Positions 1-6,858 of a stretch of 32,728 nucleotides of DNA are shown here, piece after piece. The notes under the pieces are model-generated. The model saw only the letters and a program-made list of their open reading frames with translations, was not told the DNA's origin and made no database searches. A program made the translations under genes and the position numbers. How positions within the stretch are numbered: position 1 is the stretch's first letter; each line of letters begins with the position of its first letter. This stretch comes from Bacteroidota bacterium (GTDB taxonomy: Bacteria; Bacteroidota; Bacteroidia; Flavobacteriales; Flavobacteriaceae), in NCBI GenBank assembly GCA_027593245.1, contig JAQCJC010000012.1, forward strand, positions 1 through 32,728, read 5' to 3'.

Positions 1-23
1 AAGATTAAAATAAATAAGTGTAA

Positions 24-56
24 TTTGGAATTTTAATTCTATTCTTACTATATTTG
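24..56 (+). promoter_or_regulatory. Putative Bacteroidota-type promoter for the sigma factor gene (TTTG at 24-27, TATATTTG at 49-56)
   Basis: Match to the Bacteroidota housekeeping consensus TTTG-N19..21-TAnnTTTG with 21-nt spacing; lies about 95 nt upstream of the ATG at 152. Confidence 0.6.
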
Positions 57-87
57 ATTAAATTTTTAATAAAACCGCTTATAAAAT

Positions 88-151
88 AACATTACTTTTT
101 AATCAATTTTTTAACGCATCACTACCAAGTGATGAAAAAATAAGTAATGTT
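88..151 (+). promoter_or_regulatory. Nested inverted-repeat leader immediately upstream of the start codon
   Basis: Perfect 10-bp arms AACATTACTT (88-97)/AAGTAATGTT (142-151), a TTTTTT/AAAAAA pair (107-112/135-140) and a perfect 7-bp hairpin CATCACT-ACCA-AGTGATG (117-134). Confidence 0.6.
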
Positions 152-739
152 ATGAATGTCAAATTTTTAAGCGACGCCCAACTCGTTCGTAATTATATTT
201 CAGGTGAAGAATCTGCACTATCCATATTAATTAATAGACACCAACAGCGTCTTTATGGCTTTATTTTTTCAAAAGTTTATGACCGCGATGCAACAGAGGA
301 TATTTTTCAAGATACTTTTATCAAGGTAATTCGTACACTAAAAAAAGGGAAATACAATGAGCAAGGAAAATTCTTACCATGGGTAATGCGCATAGCGCAC
401 AATCTAATTATTGATTACTTTAGAAAAAATAAACGAATGCCTAAGTTTAAAAATAATGGTGACTTTGATGTTTTTTCTGTTCTTTCTGATGGAAGTTCTA
501 ATGCTGAACATAAGATTATTCAGGGACAAATCACAAATCATTTACGTTTACTATTGGAGGAATTACCTCAAGATCAAAAAGATGTCATCAAAATGAGGTT
601 GTACCAAGATATGAGCTTTAAAGAAATTTCAGACAATACAGGAGTGAGTATTAATACTGCCCTTGGGCGTATGCGTTATGGACTTATTAATTTGAGAAAA
701 ATGATTGATAAACACAACATAAATTTAATAAATGACTAG
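152..739 (+). CDS. RNA polymerase sigma factor, sigma-70/ECF family
   Basis: 195 aa with region 2 (DRDATEDIFQDTFIKVIRTL...FLPWVMRIAHNLIIDYFRKNKR) and region 4 (LPQDQKDVIKMRLYQDMSFKEISDNTGVSINTALGRMRYGLINLRK). Confidence 0.93.
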   Translation: MNVKFLSDAQLVRNYISGEESALSILINRHQQRLYGFIFSKVYDRDATEDIFQDTFIKVIRTLKKGKYNEQGKFLPWVMRIAHNLIIDYFRKNKRMPKFKNNGDFDVFSVLSDGSSNAEHKIIQGQITNHLRLLLEELPQDQKDVIKMRLYQDMSFKEISDNTGVSINTALGRMRYGLINLRKMIDKHNINLIND

Positions 740-800
740 AGTGTAAAATATATTTTAATTTTTTGCGTTAGACTTTAAACAATACAATCAAAAACGGCGC

Positions 801-944
801 ATGAAAAAACTTTACACTGAACAACCTTTAAATTACGAACAATTAAAACCTAGAGAAGAGACGGTTAATTTTCTTCTAAATTATTCGAAAGCACTCAAAA
901 TTATACCAATTGGTGCATTAAATTTTGAGACTTTTATAAACTAA
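801..944 (+). CDS. Small 47-aa protein (MKKLYTEQPLNYEQLKPREETVNFLLNYSKALKIIPIGALNFETFIN)
   Basis: Complete ATG-to-TAA ORF between the sigma factor and a terminator; below the cutoff of the supplied ORF track; sequence resembles a short ORF I recall next to sigma factors in Flavobacteriaceae (not verified). Confidence 0.6.
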   Translation: MKKLYTEQPLNYEQLKPREETVNFLLNYSKALKIIPIGALNFETFIN

Positions 945-957
945 ATCTTGATTTTTT

Positions 958-987
958 AAAAGCCCTGGATAAGTTCAGGGCTTTTTT
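958..987 (+). terminator. Rho-independent terminator
   Basis: AAAAGCCCTG (958-967), loop GATAAGTT, CAGGGCTTTT (976-985), then further T residues; the stem may also serve the converging nth gene. Confidence 0.85.
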
Positions 988-1625
988 ATGCTGTTTAATA
1001 TTGATTTGCGGCCAACAGTCTTTGTGATTAGATCATTATTCAAATTCCAACCACGTGCAGGGGAGTATTCGCGACCATACCATATAATTTGCAAATGCAG
1101 ATCATTCCAAAGTGCTTTTGGGAACAATCGTTTGGCGTCTTTTTCGGTTTGTGCCACGCTTTTGCCGTTGGATAAATTCCAACGGTACATGAGCCGGTGA
1201 ATATGTGTATCTACAGGAAAAGCAGGCACACCAAAGGCCTGCGCCATGACCACACTAGCCGTTTTGTGTCCTACAGCTGGTAGGGCCTCCAGAGCTTCAA
1301 AACTTTGGGGAACTTGTCCGTTGTGTTGTTCAATCAAAATTTGAGACAAGCCATAAATCCCCTTGCTTTTCATTGGAGAGAGTCCACAGGGGCGGATGAT
1401 GGATTTGATGTCTTCAACGGTCATTTTAACCATGTCATAGGGGTTATCGGCCTTGGCAAAAAGTAACGGTGTGATTTGATTGACGCGGACATCGGTACAT
1501 TGAGCAGAAAGCAAGACGGCAATCAGCAAAGTGTAAGGATCCTTGTGATTTAACGGTATTGGAATTTCAGGGTATAAATTATTTAAGGTTTTTATAACAA
1601 AATTTACCTTTTCTTTTTTAGTCAT
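975..1625 (-). CDS. nth: Endonuclease III (DNA glycosylase/AP lyase)
   Basis: LLSAQCTDVRVNQITPLLF, LPAVGHKTASVVMAQAFGVPAFPVDTHIHRLMYR (HhH-GPD); start placed at MTKKEK (1625) rather than the longer ORF start at 1685. Confidence 0.9.
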   Translation of the reverse strand: MTKKEKVNFVIKTLNNLYPEIPIPLNHKDPYTLLIAVLLSAQCTDVRVNQITPLLFAKADNPYDMVKMTVEDIKSIIRPCGLSPMKSKGIYGLSQILIEQHNGQVPQSFEALEALPAVGHKTASVVMAQAFGVPAFPVDTHIHRLMYRWNLSNGKSVAQTEKDAKRLFPKALWNDLHLQIIWYGREYSPARGWNLNNDLITKTVGRKSILNSIKKP

Positions 1626-1630
1626 TCGAT

Positions 1631-1638
1631 TATCTTTG
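1631..1638 (+). promoter_or_regulatory. Putative -7 element (TATCTTTG) for bcp
   Basis: Exact TAnnTTTG match 21 nt upstream of ATG 1660; no clear TTTG -33 element seen. Confidence 0.4.
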
Positions 1639-1645
1639 TATATAT

Positions 1646-1675
1646 CAAATATACTAAATATGACTACATTACAAA
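1646..1675 (-). promoter_or_regulatory. Putative promoter for nth (TTTG-N18-TATATTTG on the minus strand)
   Basis: CAAATATA at 1646-1653 and CAAA at 1672-1675 on the + strand; start codon of nth at 1625. Confidence 0.5.
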
Positions 1676-2109
1676 TTGGCGACAAAGCCCCTGATTTTCA
1701 AAGTATTAATCAAGATGGAAACGCCGTAAGTTTGTCCGATTTTAGCGGCAAAAAGTTGGTGCTTTTCTTTTATCCAAAAGCGAGTACTCCGGGCTGTACT
1801 TTGGAAGCATGTAATTTAAGTGACAATTACAGTCGTTTTGTGGCGCAAGGTTATGATGTTTTAGGCGTTAGTGCCGATAATACAAAGCGTCAATCTAACT
1901 TCAAAAATAAATTTGAATTTCCTTATGATTTATTGGCCGATGAAGACAAAATCGTGATTAATGCTTATGGCGTTTGGGGCCCAAAAAAGTTTATGGGTCG
2001 AGAGTATGACGGTATACACCGCATTACATTTGTGATTGACGAGAAGGGCATTATTGAGAACATTATAACTAAGGTCAAAACAAAAGAGCACACTGAGCAG
2101 ATCTTGTAG
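1660..2109 (+). CDS. bcp: Thioredoxin-dependent thiol peroxidase (peroxiredoxin, Bcp type)
   Basis: IGDKAPDFQSINQDG...LVLFFYPKASTPGCTLEACNLSDNY; start taken at MTTLQIGDKAPDF (1660). Confidence 0.9.
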   Translation: MTTLQIGDKAPDFQSINQDGNAVSLSDFSGKKLVLFFYPKASTPGCTLEACNLSDNYSRFVAQGYDVLGVSADNTKRQSNFKNKFEFPYDLLADEDKIVINAYGVWGPKKFMGREYDGIHRITFVIDEKGIIENIITKVKTKEHTEQIL

Positions 2110-2126
2110 TAAATTTTAGAATTTAT

Positions 2127-3578
2127 TTACTTCGTTTGAGCCTCTTTTTCAGAAAACCCGAACAACTGTTGATCTTTAATCATGTTGGAAACTACAGACG
2201 GGAGTAGGGGTTCCCAACCTTCCTCTCCATTGGCAATCATTTTGAGTACTTTGCGGGAGAAGATATTCAATATTTCGGGTCTATAGTTTTTGATATCAAC
2301 AAGTTTACCTGTGTATTTAAAGAATTTATACAATTCCTTCATCCTTGGGTGTACTTTTAAATTTTCACTAGTGATGAGGGTTCCTTCCTCACTAAGCATA
2401 GGGTAGAGGTATACTTTTAAATCTTTATGGAAAAGCTTGCCAAATGCTTCTAGGATCCCCCCTGAAAGATGACGATAGTATTTTTCATCAAAAATATCAA
2501 TAAGGTTGTTTACACCCATCGACAATACCATTCTTTTCTTAGAGTACAAATTGAAGTATTCTACTAACTTATAGTACTCTTGAAAATTAGATATAAGAAC
2601 GGTCTGACCCAGAGAACAAAGTAATCTTGCACGGTCCATAAAATCCTGTTCATCAATTTCACCACCAGATGCTCTCAAGTTTGATAAAGTGATTTCAAAA
2701 ACGACTTGGGTTTTTTCAAGGTCCACTTTGTTTTCTTTTTTGAACATTTCAAAAGAGTTTTCATACATGTCAACATTAACTCTAGTAACAGGTCTAAAAC
2801 TTCCTCTGAAGGCCAAAATATTCTTTTTGTACAGCATACGCGCAGGCAAGACGTTATTCCCATCTGGAGCGAACATAACGGCATCGGTCATGCCATTTTT
2901 TACCAGTTGTAAACTCATCAAACGGTTGTCAACCTCTTTAAATAAAGGCCCCGAAAAGTTAATAGTATCAATTTCAAGCTGATCTTTGCTGATATGATCG
3001 TATAGGTAACGCAATAACTTCTTGGGCATATTGTGCTTGTAAAAAGCCCCATAAATAAGGTTAGTGCCTAATTTTCCAAGTGTCTCTTGTTGCAATCGAG
3101 CATCATTTTCTTTAAATCGTACATGAAGTATAATTTCATTGTATGCTTCGCTTGGATCAATTTGATATTTGATTCCAACCCATCCGTGCCCTTTGAAGCG
3201 TTTTGCAAAATCGATTGTAGTAACGGTATTCGCATAGCTAAAAAACATTTTATTGGGTTGATCTTTTCTTGGAATACGTTCTTCAATGAGTTTTACTTCA
3301 TGAGTCAACATTTTTCTTAGCCGGTTTTCAGTTACATAACGCCGGTCGCCTTCAACCCCGTAAATAGCATCACTAAACTCCTTATCGTAGGCAGACATGG
3401 CTTTTGCGATTGTTCCTGATGCCCCACCTGCACGGAAAAAGTGGCGAACGGTTTCTTGACCAGCACCAATTTCAGCAAAGGTCCCATATATGTTTTCGTT
3501 GAGGTTTATACGTAAAGCTTTGTCTTTGAGGGACGGTACGCTTTCAATTTTAGCATCTCCTTTTAAGGTTATTTCCAT
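2127..3578 (-). CDS. Conserved protein of unknown function (483 aa)
   Basis: Long intact ORF with no signal peptide; N-terminus LRINLNENIYGTFAEIGAGQETVRHFFRAGGASGTIAKAMSAYD resembles a widespread family often labelled 'TonB-dependent receptor' or as a nucleotidyltransferase without support. Confidence 0.85.
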   Translation of the reverse strand: MEITLKGDAKIESVPSLKDKALRINLNENIYGTFAEIGAGQETVRHFFRAGGASGTIAKAMSAYDKEFSDAIYGVEGDRRYVTENRLRKMLTHEVKLIEERIPRKDQPNKMFFSYANTVTTIDFAKRFKGHGWVGIKYQIDPSEAYNEIILHVRFKENDARLQQETLGKLGTNLIYGAFYKHNMPKKLLRYLYDHISKDQLEIDTINFSGPLFKEVDNRLMSLQLVKNGMTDAVMFAPDGNNVLPARMLYKKNILAFRGSFRPVTRVNVDMYENSFEMFKKENKVDLEKTQVVFEITLSNLRASGGEIDEQDFMDRARLLCSLGQTVLISNFQEYYKLVEYFNLYSKKRMVLSMGVNNLIDIFDEKYYRHLSGGILEAFGKLFHKDLKVYLYPMLSEEGTLITSENLKVHPRMKELYKFFKYTGKLVDIKNYRPEILNIFSRKVLKMIANGEEGWEPLLPSVVSNMIKDQQLFGFSEKEAQTK

Positions 3579-3606
3579 CTTTACAGTCTGTAGTTCATGA
3601 GTTACA

Positions 3607-3636
3607 CAAAGTTAGAATATTAACCAACGTAACAAA
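3607..3636 (-). promoter_or_regulatory. Putative promoter for the 483-aa gene (TTTG-N18-TAACTTTG)
   Basis: CAAAGTTA at 3607-3614 and CAAA at 3633-3636 on + strand; 29 nt from the start codon. Confidence 0.5.
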
Positions 3637-3647
3637 AAAAAATACTC

Positions 3648-3655
3648 TATTTTTG
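3648..3655 (+). promoter_or_regulatory. Putative -7 element TATTTTTG for the MBL-fold gene
   Basis: TAnnTTTG match 18 nt before the TTG start at 3674. Confidence 0.35.
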
Positions 3656-3673
3656 TAAAAATTTTACACCAAA

Positions 3674-4435
3674 TTGAAGGTTACTTTCCTAGGAACTGGC
3701 ACATCTCAAGGTATTCCCATTATAGGAAGCACTCATCCTGTGTGTTTGAGCACTAACCCAAAAGACAAACGTTTACGGGTTTCTGTATTGATCGAATGGG
3801 ATGATTTGTCAGTTTTAATTGATTGTAGTCCCGACTTCCGTCAACAACTCCTTAGAACGAGTTGTACTAAAATTGATGCTGTTTTATTTACCCACGAACA
3901 CAGTGATCATACCGCAGGTATCGACGATTTACGACCTTTTTATTTTCGCCAGGGCAACTTACAAATTTTTGCCCATGATCGTGTACTGAATGCATTAAAA
4001 CAACGATTTGGTTATATTTTTAAAACAGAAAATAAATATCCTGGGGTGTTGTCCTTAGAAACACATTCTATTCAAAATAAGTTCTTTTACATAGGTCATA
4101 AAAAAATATTACCTATTGAAGTTTTTCACCATAAACTTCCTGTTTTTGGATTTAGAGTTGGTTCTTTTGCTTACATCACTGATGCTAAAACTGTTTCGGA
4201 TACAGAGCTGGATAAGCTCAAAAACTTAGATGTTCTTGTTGTCAATGCACTTCGTATAGAACCACATTTATCACATTTTAACCTAGAGGAAGCTTTAGCA
4301 TTTATCAAAAAGGTAAGTCCAAAAAAAGCATATTTAACCCATATTAGTCATCATCTTGGTTTCCATGATGAGGTGCAAAAAACTCTACCCCAATCAGTTC
4401 ATTTAGCCTATGATCAATTAGAAATTTATTTATAG
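3674..4435 (+). CDS. MBL-fold metallo-hydrolase (PhnP-like)
   Basis: FLGTGTSQGIPIIG, FTHEHSDHTAGIDDLRPF (HxHxDH); apparent TTG start. Confidence 0.85.
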   Translation: MKVTFLGTGTSQGIPIIGSTHPVCLSTNPKDKRLRVSVLIEWDDLSVLIDCSPDFRQQLLRTSCTKIDAVLFTHEHSDHTAGIDDLRPFYFRQGNLQIFAHDRVLNALKQRFGYIFKTENKYPGVLSLETHSIQNKFFYIGHKKILPIEVFHHKLPVFGFRVGSFAYITDAKTVSDTELDKLKNLDVLVVNALRIEPHLSHFNLEEALAFIKKVSPKKAYLTHISHHLGFHDEVQKTLPQSVHLAYDQLEIYL

Positions 4436-4624
4436 ATGAAATCAAAATTCCTCACTTACGCTTTTCTTTTTACTGTATTGGTAGTTATTTTTCAGTATGT
4501 CAACTCAAAACAAATTATCGACAAATATGAAAAAGACATTAAAATGTATAAAGTTAAAATTGAACAACTTGAAGTACAAAATTCAGAACTGAAATCGAAG
4601 CTTCAACTAATTTTAGAAGATTAA
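4436..4624 (+). CDS. Small single-span membrane protein with C-terminal coiled coil
   Basis: 62 aa, N-terminal hydrophobic segment FLTYAFLFTVLVVIFQYV followed by a heptad-like charged region; ATG directly abuts the upstream stop. Confidence 0.7.
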   Translation: MKSKFLTYAFLFTVLVVIFQYVNSKQIIDKYEKDIKMYKVKIEQLEVQNSELKSKLQLILED

Positions 4625-5277
4625 ACCCTTTCTACAAGCCATTTTCTAAACTCAAAAAAGTTTTGTGGTGCTACGCCATGACCCACAGGAAATTCACTAT
4701 ACGTGTGTTTTATCCCTTTCTCCGTCAAAAAATTAGGTGTTTCTCTCGCCCAGTCTACTGGAATAACTTGATCAGAACTTCCGTGTGAGCAATAAAAATC
4801 AAGATGACTAAAATCTTTTTTTGTTCGATCTTCTTCAATAAATTCCTTACATATATAACCACTTAAACCTATAACATTTTTAATTAACTCAGGACGATTA
4901 ATAGCCAATGCCATACTCAAAATACAACCTTGACTAAAGCCCAATAAGCTCACGTTATTTTTATCAAGATCATATTGGGTGCATGCTTGCTCAATACAGT
5001 TAATAATGGTTTTCATCGCTTCCTGAGCTTGTTCAACATCGTTCCATTTGTTTTGCTGTGCATCAAAATTTATCGCATACCATGCATTACCATAAGGTTG
5101 AAGTTTGTGTGGTGCTCGCAAGGAAAGAATAAATAGTTCGTTCGGAAGTTCATCTGCAAAAGAAAATAAATCACTTTCATCACTTCCGTAGCCGTGTAAA
5201 AGTACCAAAAGTGGTGCATTTTTTTTTATTAGCGATGGTCTTATTTTTGCGTAAAGAGGAAGTTGTTTTGCGCTCAC
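4621..5277 (-). CDS. Alpha/beta hydrolase, phospholipase/carboxylesterase family
   Basis: LVLLHGYGSDESDLFSFADEL, LLGFSQGCILSMALA, YCSHGSSDQVIPVDWA, VGHGVAPQ. Confidence 0.87.
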   Translation of the reverse strand: MSAKQLPLYAKIRPSLIKKNAPLLVLLHGYGSDESDLFSFADELPNELFILSLRAPHKLQPYGNAWYAINFDAQQNKWNDVEQAQEAMKTIINCIEQACTQYDLDKNNVSLLGFSQGCILSMALAINRPELIKNVIGLSGYICKEFIEEDRTKKDFSHLDFYCSHGSSDQVIPVDWARETPNFLTEKGIKHTYSEFPVGHGVAPQNFFEFRKWLVERV

Positions 5278-5592
5278 TTAAGATAAATTTTTAAAAATAT
5301 TTTGATAAAACTTTCCAACTAGGGGTACTGGAGTTTTTTTTCCGGCAAGCGCCGTCGAAATTCCATAAAAAATTAAAACTGCAAAACAAATCCAAAATGA
5401 AGAGGTTATCATCCAACTGTCAAAATTACCAATAATATATCCTAAAGAAAAAAAGCTCAACCACAACCCAAGAGATTGTCGGATGTGAAAACTTATTATT
5501 TCATTCTTCCGCTCTTTGTTGTTCAGATATGCAATGAGCAAACCAATGAGGTATAAATAACTCACGAATGCCATATTTTTTTCTGAATTCAT
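5278..5592 (-). CDS. Small multi-span membrane protein (DUF4870/Tic20-like)
   Basis: About 104 aa, NMAFVSYLYLIGLLIAYL...ISFHIRQSLGLWLS with several hydrophobic segments; start taken at MNSEK. Confidence 0.65.
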   Translation of the reverse strand: MNSEKNMAFVSYLYLIGLLIAYLNNKERKNEIISFHIRQSLGLWLSFFSLGYIIGNFDSWMITSSFWICFAVLIFYGISTALAGKKTPVPLVGKFYQNIFKNLS

Positions 5593-5601
5593 TTTAATCA
5601 A

Positions 5602-6858
5602 TTAATTGTTCAAAACACATTGGTTATTCCCTAATATTCCATAAACAGTTCCTTTAAGACGTTGACCAACAAATAGAGAGTTTTTAGACTTAGATGATAT
5701 AAATGAGCTGCTAAAAGTGTAGGTTGGGCTGGGATTAAATAAGGTGATCTGACATGGATTTCCAACCTCTATGGGTTGATCATCAATTCCAAATCGATTT
5801 TTACCAGCTGTGAGCAGTTCGATAGTTTTTTTTGTAGAAAAAATAGAGTTTAGAGCTCCAAAGGCACTTTCTAGACCAGTTGTTCCGTAGGCCGCAAAAT
5901 CAAATTCTACTTTTTTCAGTTCAATAGATAGGGGGTTATGATCTGACGTTACCATATCGATGGTACCGTCTTTTACAGCTGTGATAAGCGCATCTACGTC
6001 CTCTTGTGTTCTCAGAGGAGGGTTTACTTTGAAGTTTGTATTGTAATTTTCTAGAGATGAATCAGTAAAAATTAGATTATGAATTGGAACGCTACAACTC
6101 ACATCCAGCCCTTTTTGTTTAGCTTCACGGACAAGCGCTACTGATTTTGAAGTTGAAATAGTTGGAATATGCAAACAGCCCCCTGAGTATTCTAAAATAG
6201 CAAGATCTCGAGAAACTTGTAATTCTTCTGCAAGGTTTGGGCTTCCTTTTAAGCCTAACTTAATACTTGTAGTTTGTTCATTAATAACCCCTGAACCCGC
6301 AATTTTTTGATCTAGAGGAAAAGATTGAACAAGTCCCCCAAAACTCGCTGCATATTGCAGCGCAATTTTTAAAATATTTGGGTTGTCAATAGGTTTTTTA
6401 TAATCCCCAAATGCCACAGCTCCAGCCTTAAACATATCGTAAATTTCAGCAAGCCTAGTTCCTTTTGCACCTTCTGTAAGTGCTCCGATTGGATGAAGTT
6501 TCGTTGCTGTCTTTTCTGATTTGTTTTGAGCAAAGGCCACATCTGAATGACTGTCAATTACTGGAAATGTATTTGGATTCAGCGCTACGTCAGTAAACCC
6601 AGATATTGCTGCTGTTGCCAACCCATTTTCGATAGTTTCTCTATCTTCAAACCCTGGTTCACCAAAAGACACACTACTATCGAACCAACCTTGTGAAACG
6701 TGAAGGTTATCCAATTGAATAACTTGATAATTGTGGGGATTTTTTATCGAATCAGCTATTTGACTTATGCTTCCGTTTTCAACTAAAATATCTTGTGTTT
6801 TGTTGTGAAAATCACTTTTTGAATCAAGAATGGTAGCTGATTTTATGAGTACGTTCAT
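5602..6858 (-). CDS. Dihydroorotase-family protein, probably catalytically degenerate (pseudo-DHOase)
   Basis: Full-length amidohydrolase-like fold with GEPGFEDRETIENG and DMVTSDHNPLS, but HxH motif replaced by SVS (see findings). Confidence 0.83.
   Translation of the reverse strand: MNVLIKSATILDSKSDFHNKTQDILVENGSISQIADSIKNPHNYQVIQLDNLHVSQGWFDSSVSFGEPGFEDRETIENGLATAAISGFTDVALNPNTFPVIDSHSDVAFAQNKSEKTATKLHPIGALTEGAKGTRLAEIYDMFKAGAVAFGDYKKPIDNPNILKIALQYAASFGGLVQSFPLDQKIAGSGVINEQTTSIKLGLKGSPNLAEELQVSRDLAILEYSGGCLHIPTISTSKSVALVREAKQKGLDVSCSVPIHNLIFTDSSLENYNTNFKVNPPLRTQEDVDALITAVKDGTIDMVTSDHNPLSIELKKVEFDFAAYGTTGLESAFGALNSIFSTKKTIELLTAGKNRFGIDDQPIEVGNPCQITLFNPSPTYTFSSSFISSKSKNSLFVGQRLKGTVYGILGNNQCVLNN

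Noticed and set aside
975-1200. + strand ORF 988..1200 (70 aa)
   Set aside because: Antisense to the conserved nth gene and starting within the terminator; no family-like features
1636-1685. Overlapping 5' ends of nth and bcp as given in the ORF track
   Set aside because: Caused by over-extended ORF starts; conserved starts are at 1625 and 1660, giving a normal divergent pair
2675-3320. Cluster of short ORFs on both strands (2675..2884 -, 2689..2982 +, 2706..2912 +, 3068..3286 -, 3087..3320 +)
   Set aside because: All lie in alternative frames of the well-supported 483-aa gene; composition is typical of shadow ORFs
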